Positions 1 through 6,239 of a DNA stretch of 7,218 nt are shown here, one piece after another. The stretch comes from Verrucomicrobiota bacterium. GTDB lineage: Bacteria > Verrucomicrobiota > Verrucomicrobiia > Chthoniobacterales > Xiphinematobacteraceae. Location: the NCBI GenBank assembly GCA_003176035.1, contig PSRL01000034.1, positions 1 to 7,218 of the forward strand. Reading direction: 5' to 3'. Every line of letters begins with the position of its first letter. Within the stretch, counting starts at the first letter, position 1. The position numbers were made by a program, and so were the translations under genes. The notes under the pieces are model-generated. The model did not search any database. It saw only the letters and a program-made list of their open reading frames with translations, and was not told the origin of the DNA.

Positions 1-101
1 AAAAGCGTCCGCCGCCAAGACGCGAAGGAGGCAGTGTAGCCTTGCGCTACTCGACGACTGAGCAACGCAGGCGCTGGATGCTTTTCAGCCCTTTTTCAGG
101 G
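1..101. repeat. Imperfect palindromic intergenic repeat, probably cut by the window edge
   Basis: The outer arms 1-16 and 70-85 pair almost completely: AAAAGCGTCC with GGATGCTTTT (one G-T wobble), then GC with GC and GCC with GGC, separated by single-base bulges at 75 and 13. The centre has a 5-bp hairpin, GTAGC (36-40) and GCTAC (46-50). The right flank reads CTTTTCAGCCCTTTTTCAGG (81-100). From memory, many bacterial genomes carry intergenic palindromes framed by CTGAAAAAG and CTTTTTCAG ends; this looks like one of them, with its left frame outside the window. The strand is undefined. It could also act as a bidirectional transcription terminator, since either arm end supplies a short T or A run. 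No coding function is visible. Confidence 0.55.
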
Positions 102-120
102 TGTACTATTTAGTTAATAA

Positions 121-160
121 ATGGTCTAATTGCCGTCATCGCCTCATCAGGCCAGACCAT
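121..160 (-). terminator. Possible terminator or 3' hairpin downstream of the MFS gene
   Basis: A perfect 7-bp inverted repeat, ATGGTCT (121-127) and AGACCAT (154-160), encloses a smaller hairpin GCCT-CATC-AGGC (141-152). Read on the minus strand, the last arm is followed by TTTATTAAC, a poor U tract. It lies about 70 bases beyond the MFS stop codon. Two further small inverted repeats sit between it and the gene: CCTGC (178-182) with GCAGG (192-196), and AGAAAA (201-206) with TTTTCT (210-215). This is a hairpin-rich 3' region, but no single element is a textbook intrinsic terminator. Confidence 0.25.
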
Positions 161-220
161 ATGAGGGGAGCGAGGCACCTGCAAATTGCTGGCAGGCCGC
201 AGAAAATTATTTTCTTTCTC

Positions 221-240
221 GGGGCGAATTCTTAAGCCCC
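221..240 (-). terminator. GC hairpin overlapping the MFS stop codon
   Basis: GGGGC (221-225) and GCCCC (236-240) form a 5-bp stem around a 10-base loop that contains the MFS stop codon. On the minus strand the stem is followed by an A-rich rather than a U-rich stretch. This argues against simple intrinsic termination; it may only help to define the mRNA 3' end. Confidence 0.2.
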
Positions 241-1449
241 ATTGGATACTGCATTGAGCTGAATTTTTTTCTGCGAAAACGTCAGTACCAACCCAAAGGC
301 GATCAACAAGAAAATGGCACCAGCCCAAAATGGGGATCGTCCGTAATGAGACGGAGTGTCTAGTTGAACCAATGCCATCGCAATTAGGGGACCTACAAAC
401 CGACCAAGGCTTCCCGCTGACTGCATCAAACCAATCACTCGGCCTTGCACACCACTTTCGGAGCAGCGAGAAGCCAGACCGTTGAGGGTGGGGATTATCA
501 GACCGTTGCCCAGTGCGATCAAAATGAGGATCAACGACAAAGATAGCCATCCGCTGGAAAAGGGTAAGAGAAACAGACCCAACGCTAGCGATAATGAACC
601 TATCGCAGCTAGAGACTTTTCTCTCGGCTTTTGGAGCAAGCGTCGGAGGAGCCCTCCCTGAACCAGAATTCCCAATATCCCTACGTAGGCAAGGAAATAT
701 CCGGTATGATTGGCGCCATAGCCCAACTGCTTTTCATTAAATAATGCAAAGAGGGTAGTCATTATCGAAAACCCGGTAATGGACGCAAGATAAGCTCCTA
801 AGATCGTGGTAATCAGCGGGCCTTGACCTGCGGCAAATACCGCTGATAGAGGTGCCTTTTCGCCGACATGAATGCGCCGCTCCATTGGAAGCGTTTCTGG
901 CAGGAAAAGCACAACGCAAATTGCATTACAAAAAGCAAGCACCGCAGCGAAATAATAAGGAGCGGAGGGAAAAACGTGTGCGCTTAAGGCTCCGCCAATG
1001 GCGGGTCCCAAAACAAATCCTAAACCAAAAGCTGCTCCTACCAGTCCCATGGACTTTGAGCGCTGATCCTTTGGTGTGATATCAGCAATACAAGCCTGAG
1101 CGGTTGCGATATTGCCTCCACTGGCACCAGCGATCATACGCGCTAAAAAAAGCATCCAAAGGGTAGTTGCGGCCCCCATGATGAGAAATCCCAGGCCGGT
1201 ACAAAAGATACTGAAAGTGAGAACCGGTTTGCGTCCAATACGATCGGAAATTTTACCGATCACGGGCGCCATAATCAGCTGCATCAAAGAAAAGATGCCC
1301 AGAAGCCATCCTAACTCCATCACCGTTGCGTGAAAGTGGCCGCCCTCCGCGTATAAAGGGAGTATCGGAATAACGATGCCGAAACCGATCATATCGATGA
1401 AAACGGTGAACAAAACGATACCCAGGGCAAAAGAAGGTGTCTTTTTCAA
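232..1449 (-). CDS. MFS drug:proton antiporter, TetA-like (DHA1 family)
   Basis: A 405-residue inner-membrane protein with about 12 hydrophobic helices, the normal size for 12-TM drug:H+ antiporters, which export small lipophilic compounds using the proton gradient. Visible motifs: helix 1 FIDMIGFGIVIPILP (17-31) with the acidic residue typical of TetA-type pumps; MFS motif A, GKISDRIGRK (65-74), in loop 2-3; motif B arginine R104 in FLARMIAG; antiporter motif C, GFVLGPAIGG (144-153), in helix 5. A TetA-like SR...QGRVIG...GP pattern lies at 327-354. The start is TTG: the frame opens only ten codons upstream, after a TAA, with no ATG or GTG, and the next methionine (residue 20) is inside helix 1. 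No clear ribosome site is seen. By mental alignment with TetA(B), the acidic residues of helix 3 (Asp84 there) and helix 9 have no counterpart, so tetracycline should not be assumed as substrate. It lies in the same direction as the RND operon but 413 bases beyond it, so it is probably transcribed separately. Confidence 0.93.
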   Translation of the reverse strand: MKKTPSFALGIVLFTVFIDMIGFGIVIPILPLYAEGGHFHATVMELGWLLGIFSLMQLIMAPVIGKISDRIGRKPVLTFSIFCTGLGFLIMGAATTLWMLFLARMIAGASGGNIATAQACIADITPKDQRSKSMGLVGAAFGLGFVLGPAIGGALSAHVFPSAPYYFAAVLAFCNAICVVLFLPETLPMERRIHVGEKAPLSAVFAAGQGPLITTILGAYLASITGFSIMTTLFALFNEKQLGYGANHTGYFLAYVGILGILVQGGLLRRLLQKPREKSLAAIGSLSLALGLFLLPFSSGWLSLSLILILIALGNGLIIPTLNGLASRCSESGVQGRVIGLMQSAGSLGRFVGPLIAMALVQLDTPSHYGRSPFWAGAIFLLIAFGLVLTFSQKKIQLNAVSNGA

Positions 1450-1517
1450 GATTCTAACTATTTGCGAAAATGCGGATTATCGCAAGAGACAATCACTCTC
1501 TGATATGCCGGGAAATT

Positions 1518-1548
1518 ATTTGATAAGCATATCCTTGCATTATCAAAT
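1518..1548 (-). promoter_or_regulatory. Perfect dyad over a candidate MFS promoter
   Basis: ATTTGATAA (1518-1526) and TTATCAAAT (1540-1548) are perfect 9-bp inverted arms separated by 13 bases, with arm centres 22 bp apart, about two helical turns. On the minus strand the same DNA offers a -35-like TTGATA (1546-1541), a 17-bp spacer and a weak -10-like TCAAAT (1523-1518). That would start transcription some 60 bases before the MFS TTG codon. The geometry fits a dimeric repressor blocking RNA polymerase. It could instead fold as an RNA hairpin, since GCA and TGC inside the loop also pair. Operator identity is inferred; no regulator gene lies in the window. Confidence 0.4.
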
Positions 1549-1645
1549 CATAAGAATTGTTTTCGTGCGTCTTTTATAGGGGTTTCGCCGCTACACAGCT
1601 CGAATCAAAGGAAATGCCACAAGCAAGAGCTTATTATTATTTCTT

Positions 1646-1821
1646 TTGCAACTTGTTATGATATTAACTTTTAGGATCATAGTGCTCGGAACCTGAGCGC
1701 TTTTCTCCGTCTATCAGAGAGAACAAAGCGAACCCTGGACTTAGCGATGCTGCTAACCCCTTTGAGGCTTCTCGCGCCTCGGTCATCCGGCACTGCTGCT
1801 GGATCTGGTAACAATATGCAA
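1646..1821 (+). ncRNA. Candidate structured RNA or palindromic element, unassigned
   Basis: The 413-base gap between the MFS and RND genes contains a compact set of compatible helices. A closing helix joins 1646-1658 (TTGCA, then TTGTTA) to 1809-1821 (TAACAA, then TGCAA) as 6 bp, a 2x2 internal loop and 5 bp. Inside, in order: TGAT/ATCA (1659-1679); AGTGCTC/GAGCGCT (1681-1701); TTCTC/GAGAA with TCT/AGA stacked inside (1703-1723); TTAGC/GCTAA (1741-1756); TTGAGGC/GCCTCGG (1762-1782); ATCCGGCA/TGCTGGAT with loop CTGC (1785-1804). Several stems use G-U pairs that would be A-C mismatches on the minus strand, which favours a plus-strand transcript. I do not recognise it as 6S, SRP, tmRNA, RNase P or a riboswitch I know. 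No convincing promoter was found, and the fold was made by eye. A 53-codon open frame runs through the same bases on the other strand. Confidence 0.25.
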
Positions 1822-1825
1822 CCAT
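1664..1825 (-). CDS. Possible 53-residue small ORF downstream of the RND gene
   Basis: An ATG-initiated frame of 53 codons begins 37 bases after the RND stop codon and ends at TAA (1666-1664). It starts MVAYCYQIQQ and ends GSEHYDPKS; the middle contains EAREASKGLAAS. It has no signal peptide, no membrane segment and no family I recognise. No Shine-Dalgarno sequence precedes it, but neighbouring genes also lack one. It overlaps the inverted repeats of the candidate RNA on the opposite strand, so its openness may be accidental. I include it because its position would make it the third gene of the RND operon; more likely it is not a gene. Confidence 0.12.
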   Translation of the reverse strand: MVAYCYQIQQQCRMTEAREASKGLAASLSPGFALFSLIDGEKRSGSEHYDPKS

Positions 1826-1854
1826 GTAATTAATAAATTTTTATATTAAATTAC
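1826..1854 (-). repeat. AT-rich hairpin just beyond the RND stop codon
   Basis: GTAATT+AATA (1826-1835) pairs with TATT+AATTAC (1844-1854, one bulged A at 1848), a 10-bp stem made almost wholly of A-T pairs around an 8-base loop. It begins 8 bases past the RND stop codon. It lacks both a GC stem and a following U tract, so it is not a standard intrinsic terminator; it may stabilise the mRNA 3' end or simply reflect AT-rich spacer DNA. Confidence 0.25.
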
Positions 1855-1862
1855 CGCTCGTA

Positions 1863-4800
1863 TCAAATGACCGGAGCTGGTTCTTGGTACGGCGGTGGAG
1901 CATCTCCGGCAGTCGAGGAAGGAAGAAGCTGTTGCAGGGATGCCTTTCTGCGTGTTTTAGCTATAAGGGTATAGATGGCAGGTACGCAGAATAGTGTAAA
2001 AAAAGTACCGATCACCATTCCGGAAACTATTACAGCCCCGATGCTATTGCGAGCACCTGCTCCTGGTCCTCGGAATAGGATCAGAGGAAGGCTTCCGACT
2101 ACGGTGGACAGCGTCGTCATGAGAATAGGGCGAAGCCGAATACTGGCGGCCTCAATAACCGCTTGAAATTTATCAAGTCCGGATTCTTGCAATTTATTGG
2201 CAAACTCCACAATAAGGATTCCATTTTTCGTAATGAGTCCGATCAGCGTGATGATACTGATCTGGGTATAAATATTTAACGTACTAAAACCCATGAATGG
2301 CATCAGGAGGGCTCCGGTTATGGCTAATGGTGCTGAACCAAAAAGCACAATCAGAGGATCGCGAAAGCTTTCAAACTGAGCGGCGAGCACCAAGAAGATA
2401 AAAATCAAAGATAATACCATTGTTCCGAGCAGACGGTCTCCTTCTTTTCGCAATTGACGGGATTCCCCAGCATAGTCAATTACATATCCGGCGGGTAAAA
2501 TTTTCCGAGCATCTCGTTCCAAAAAGGAAAGGGCCGATTCCATGGAAACACCGGAGGTGGGACTCCCCTGGATGGTCACTGAATGCAGTTGTTGGAAATG
2601 CGTCAGCTCGCGTGGCTGAACTGAACGGGAAATATGGGCAAACGTTGAAAGCTTCACCAGTTTCCCGTCCTGAGAGCCCATGTAGATATCCGCCAGTTGG
2701 TCCGGGTTAAGACGGTGAATCCGTTTTATTTGAGGAATGACTTTATAGCTATGACCTTGGTTACTAAAACGACTGACAGAGCCGCCCGCTAACATAGCAT
2801 TGAGATCCCGGCCACTCCGTTGCAGGTCGATGCCTAATGTCGCAACCTTATCACGATCAAAATGAACTCGGTATTCAGGCTGATCGTATTTTAGATTGGT
2901 GTCGATAAATGAAAAAAGCCCGCTTTTTCGAGCTTTTTGTACAAGGTTTTCGGCAAAGGGTAACATTTCCTGAAGTTCAGCCGGCGCGCCGATGACGAAC
3001 TCAATGGGGAATTGATCTGCGCCAGGCAGCGGAGCCGGTGTCATTGCAAAGAGATCAATGCCCGCAATTTTGGAATTCTCTTCAGAGATATCGGCCAAAG
3101 TTTGATCAATTGAGCGTTTTCGTTGATTGAAGGGCTTCAATGTCACGCCAACGAAGCCTGAGGTTGAGCTGATAATTTGCAATGTGTGTTTCACTTCCGG
3201 AATAGCGTGATAAATCGCATTCAGTTGTCGCGCAAACAAATCGGTTTGATCCAATGTGGAGTTAGCTCCCGTTTGAATGGGGACGTCGATGAATCCTTCA
3301 TCCTCCCGAGGCGCCAGTTCTTTAGTTGAAAACTTGTAGAAAAAAACGGCGGAGATTACGGCAAAACCCCAAAGCACGTAAAAGGCCGATCGATAGCCTA
3401 AACTCCATGTTAAAGTTCGGGCATATTTCTCTTTGAGAGCTGCAAACCAGTGATCCAAAAATGAGCAAAATCGCATCTTATGGTCACTGAATCTCAGAAG
3501 CCATACGGACATCATCGGAGCAAGAGTGAGGGCTACGATGCCCGAAACGATGACCGCCGCGGCTAAGGTAAAGGCGAATTCACGGAAGAGGGCTCCGGTT
3601 AATCCTCCTTGAATGCCAATGGGAGCATAGACAGCAGCTAAGGTAATTGTCATAGCAATTATTGGTCCGATCAGCTCCCGAGCGCCTCTGAGTGCCGCTT
3701 CCAGTGGTGGCAAACCCGTTCGGATGTGGCGTTCGATATTTTCGACAACCACGATGGCGTCATCCACCACTAAACCCACTGCCAGAACCACCGCCAAGAG
3801 TGTCAAGAGGTTCATACTAAAACCGGCAAGCGCTACGAGAAAAGCTGTACCGATCAACGAAATCGGGATGGCGATGACTGGGATCAGAACAGAACGGACA
3901 GACCCTAAAAATAGGAACATCACGATGACGACAACGACAAGAGCTTCGAGTAGTGTTTTCGTGACTTCATGAAAAGCGTCCCGAATGTAATCCGTGGAAT
4001 CGTATTCGATTTCACATTTCATTCCCGGCAGGAGAAGCGCTTGAAGTTCCGGTAGAGCCTTTCTTACCGCCTGAGTAATGTCCAATGGACTCACTGTGGG
4101 CGAGCCCCAAATACCGATAAAGATAGCGGTTTCGCCATCAAATCGTGCGATTTCGTTATAATCTTCCGCGCCTAGCTCAACATCCGCAATGTCCTTTAGT
4201 CGAATCATTGCTCCATTGCGTTGCGCGACTACCAATTGGCGGAATTCTTCGACGTTCCGAAGATCCGTATTAGCAACGACATGAGCTGTGGTCATGGTCC
4301 CTTTTGTCGATCCGATCGCCGCTGCGTAGTGATTTGCTGTAAGCGCCTTGGTGACGTCGCTTGGAGCAATGTGAAGGGCTGCCATGTGGTCCGGCTTCAA
4401 CCAGACGCGCATTGCAAATGTTTGTTCACCTAGAATTTCCGCCTTTTGGATACCGGTAAGTGCCGTAAGCTTTGGCTGAATCACCCGATTGAGAAAATCC
4501 GTAATTTGATTGCTATCCAAATCCCGAGAAGAAAAAGACAGGTATAGGAGCGCAATCTGAGTGTCACCGGTTTTTATCTCAATGACGGGTGCTTCCGCTT
4601 CCGAGGGAAGATGGTTGCGAATTTGAGCAATCTTAGCTTGAATATGGGTCAGCGCTTTATAAACGTCAAAGTTGAGCCTAAGGTGCACTGTAATAGTGCT
4701 CTTGTTCTGCGCACTCGACGACTCCACGTAATCGATGCCATCGACATCGGATATTGCCTTTTCCAAAAATGTCGTAATATGGCTTCTCACGAGTTCCGCA

Positions 4801-4970
4801 CTTGCTCCCGTGTATGTGGTGGCAATGGAAATCACAGTCGTCTCGGTGCGGGGGTACTCGCGAACATTCAGCAGAAGTGACCGCAACGATTGAAAACCCG
4901 CCAGTAGGATCATAAGGCTGATGACCGTGGCCGCGACAGGACGCCGAATAAAAATATCTGTGAATTTCAT
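1863..4970 (-). CDS. RND efflux pump permease, HAE1 family (MexI-like)
   Basis: A 1035-residue inner-membrane proton antiporter, the usual length for AcrB-type pumps, which work as trimers and feed substrates into an adaptor and outer-membrane channel. The N-terminus MKFTDIFIRRPVAATV resembles the MexI branch. Helix 1 lies at about 12-34, the first periplasmic (porter) loop at 35-340, helices 2-6 at 340-490, helix 7 at 528-546, the second periplasmic loop at 547-847 and helices 8-12 at 848-1003. The proton-relay residues are all present: D403-D404 in VGLVVDDAIVVVEN (AcrB D407/D408), K915 in GLITKNG (K940), R945 in IRLRPILMTT (R971) and T952 (T978). The frame is intact, so the pump should be functional. 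The C-terminal tail, from about 1005, is Pro-rich and short. The ATG at 4970 has only a weak AAAGAG upstream. It follows the adaptor gene by 33 bases and is surely in its operon. No outer-membrane channel gene follows. Substrate is unknown. Confidence 0.96.
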   Translation of the reverse strand: MKFTDIFIRRPVAATVISLMILLAGFQSLRSLLLNVREYPRTETTVISIATTYTGASAELVRSHITTFLEKAISDVDGIDYVESSSAQNKSTITVHLRLNFDVYKALTHIQAKIAQIRNHLPSEAEAPVIEIKTGDTQIALLYLSFSSRDLDSNQITDFLNRVIQPKLTALTGIQKAEILGEQTFAMRVWLKPDHMAALHIAPSDVTKALTANHYAAAIGSTKGTMTTAHVVANTDLRNVEEFRQLVVAQRNGAMIRLKDIADVELGAEDYNEIARFDGETAIFIGIWGSPTVSPLDITQAVRKALPELQALLLPGMKCEIEYDSTDYIRDAFHEVTKTLLEALVVVVIVMFLFLGSVRSVLIPVIAIPISLIGTAFLVALAGFSMNLLTLLAVVLAVGLVVDDAIVVVENIERHIRTGLPPLEAALRGARELIGPIIAMTITLAAVYAPIGIQGGLTGALFREFAFTLAAAVIVSGIVALTLAPMMSVWLLRFSDHKMRFCSFLDHWFAALKEKYARTLTWSLGYRSAFYVLWGFAVISAVFFYKFSTKELAPREDEGFIDVPIQTGANSTLDQTDLFARQLNAIYHAIPEVKHTLQIISSTSGFVGVTLKPFNQRKRSIDQTLADISEENSKIAGIDLFAMTPAPLPGADQFPIEFVIGAPAELQEMLPFAENLVQKARKSGLFSFIDTNLKYDQPEYRVHFDRDKVATLGIDLQRSGRDLNAMLAGGSVSRFSNQGHSYKVIPQIKRIHRLNPDQLADIYMGSQDGKLVKLSTFAHISRSVQPRELTHFQQLHSVTIQGSPTSGVSMESALSFLERDARKILPAGYVIDYAGESRQLRKEGDRLLGTMVLSLIFIFLVLAAQFESFRDPLIVLFGSAPLAITGALLMPFMGFSTLNIYTQISIITLIGLITKNGILIVEFANKLQESGLDKFQAVIEAASIRLRPILMTTLSTVVGSLPLILFRGPGAGARNSIGAVIVSGMVIGTFFTLFCVPAIYTLIAKTRRKASLQQLLPSSTAGDAPPPYQEPAPVI

Positions 4971-4985
4971 AACGCTCTTTTCTAC

Positions 4986-5000
4986 AGCTATTTAATAGCT
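4986..5000 (-). repeat. AGCTAT hairpin between adaptor and pump genes
   Basis: AGCTAT (4986-4991), loop TTA, and ATAGCT (4995-5000) form a perfect 6-bp stem within the 33-base spacer between the two operon genes. A third copy of the core, TAGCTAT, follows at 5005-5011 across the adaptor stop codon and could pair alternatively with either arm. It might adjust translation of the pump relative to the adaptor, but the stem is weak. Confidence 0.3.
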
Positions 5001-5003
5001 AAT

Positions 5004-6239
5004 TTAGCTATCCTGAGGCTGGGGATGCAGTTCGTTACTGGGTTGGACGGCATTGTTTATCCGCACTGGGCTTCCGGGACGTAAACCCAAGAGTCTTGAA
5101 GTAGCTACTTCTTCTCCGATCCGAAGTCCGGACTTAATGACCACTCGGTCTCCGCGTGCCGGTCCCAATCTCACAACGCGTTGCTCAACTTCCAAATGAG
5201 ATGTCCCATCATCTTTTTTCACCGGTTTAATCACAAAAACAGAATCACCGTAGGGCGCATATCGGATTGCCGAATGTGGCAGGGTAATTACATTTTCCTT
5301 ATCCTGAAGTTGTACTTCCACTCGCACAAACATCCCGGGACGTAAAAGGCCATTTTGGTTTGCAACAGTGGCTTGTATTTGCAAATTAGCCGTTGAGGGG
5401 TCGATTATGGAATTGAGAGCGGTAATTGTGCCAACATAGGGTTGGTTCTGTAGTCCCTGCGGCTCAAGGAGGACGGTTTGGTTTATTTTCAGTTTTCCGA
5501 GGTCTGTCTGAGGAAGGGAGAAGGCGACATAGATGGGGTCAAGGCTCTGAAGCGGCACAATTTTATCCCCACTTTGTAAATATTGGCCGCAATTGACTTG
5601 TCGGATTCCAATCCAGCCAGAGAAAGGTGCTCGTATCATTTTTCGAGCGATTTGAGTGTGAATTTCTTTAACGTTTCCGGATTTTTCGTGGAAATCCGCA
5701 ACCGCGACATCGTAAGCCGAACGAGGTAAAATATTTTTAGAATGGAGTTGTTCCGCGCGCTTTAAGTTGTTGGTCGAGAGTTCCGCTTTGGCTTTGGCCG
5801 CAATAAGTTGAGCCTCTTCCTGACGGGTGTCCAGTTTCACAAGGAGGTCGCCTTTTTCCACTTCGGTTCCGGAGTCGAAATGGATGCTTTCGACAATGCC
5901 AGGCAAATCCGTACAGACCATCACTCCATTGACCGCCTGGAGCGTTCCCACAGAATTCAGAACGGGTATCCATTCTTCCCAATGAGTTGTGATAGAGGTC
6001 ACGGCAGGTGGAGAGGCAGGAGAATTTTTCCCTCCCTCGGCTGTTTGTCGCGTCCGGACCAATTTGAAAATGCCAAGTGCACAAAGCAACCCCAATACCA
6101 CCGCAAAGGCAATCCCAACCACTATGACTCTTTTTTTGGCCGGGAGCTTCTGGAAATGAAAAGATGGACTTAAACCTGTATTTTCTGGTGCAGGACGATT
6201 GGGCATGGGAAACTCAGGGAATTGCTCCTCAAAATGCAA
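5004..6239 (-). CDS. RND membrane fusion protein (periplasmic adaptor, MexH/AcrA-like)
   Basis: A 411-residue adaptor of the HlyD/AcrA class that bridges the RND pump to an outer-membrane channel. A Lys/Arg-flanked hydrophobic helix (about 38-60) anchors it; the sequence before its cysteine, LGLLC, is not a good lipobox, so it is probably an uncleaved anchor rather than a lipoprotein. Domains in order: first lipoyl half, GIVESIHFDSGTEVEKGDLL (114-133); alpha-helical hairpin (about 139-198); second lipoyl half starting IRAPFSGWIGIR (202-213); beta-barrel (about 233-310) with the family motif LRPGMFVRVEV (299-309); membrane-proximal domain (about 315-395). The start is uncertain. The longest frame begins at TTG (6239); the first ATG (6206, residue 12) gives 400 residues. 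GAGGAG lies 18 bases before that ATG, too far for a usual ribosome site. Either start leaves a short cytoplasmic tail before the helix. It is the first gene of the operon with the RND pump. Confidence 0.95.
   Translation of the reverse strand: MHFEEQFPEFPMPNRPAPENTGLSPSFHFQKLPAKKRVIVVGIAFAVVLGLLCALGIFKLVRTRQTAEGGKNSPASPPAVTSITTHWEEWIPVLNSVGTLQAVNGVMVCTDLPGIVESIHFDSGTEVEKGDLLVKLDTRQEEAQLIAAKAKAELSTNNLKRAEQLHSKNILPRSAYDVAVADFHEKSGNVKEIHTQIARKMIRAPFSGWIGIRQVNCGQYLQSGDKIVPLQSLDPIYVAFSLPQTDLGKLKINQTVLLEPQGLQNQPYVGTITALNSIIDPSTANLQIQATVANQNGLLRPGMFVRVEVQLQDKENVITLPHSAIRYAPYGDSVFVIKPVKKDDGTSHLEVEQRVVRLGPARGDRVVIKSGLRIGEEVATSRLLGLRPGSPVRINNAVQPSNELHPQPQDS

Noticed and set aside
1681..1704. AGTGCTC/GAGCGCT stem followed by TTTT, considered as a plus-strand terminator
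   Set aside because: No plus-strand gene lies upstream to be terminated, and the stem fits better as one helix of the 1646-1821 structure.
1646..1821. Known RNAs: SRP RNA, tmRNA, RNase P RNA, 6S RNA, tRNA
   Set aside because: The SRP GGAAGCAGC-type loop, the tmRNA tag and T-arm, the RNase P GAGGAAAGTCC core, and a tRNA T-loop are all absent; the multibranched shape does not match the rod-like 6S fold.
1975..4880. Several open frames of 60-100 codons on the plus strand inside the RND gene
   Set aside because: They are antisense to an intact, strongly conserved pump gene, have no recognisable domains, and have the composition expected of shadow frames.
5737..6173. Overlapping open frames of about 115-120 codons on both strands within the adaptor gene
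   Set aside because: The adaptor frame carries all the conserved lipoyl and barrel motifs; the others are rich in Arg, Cys, Ser and His with no family likeness.
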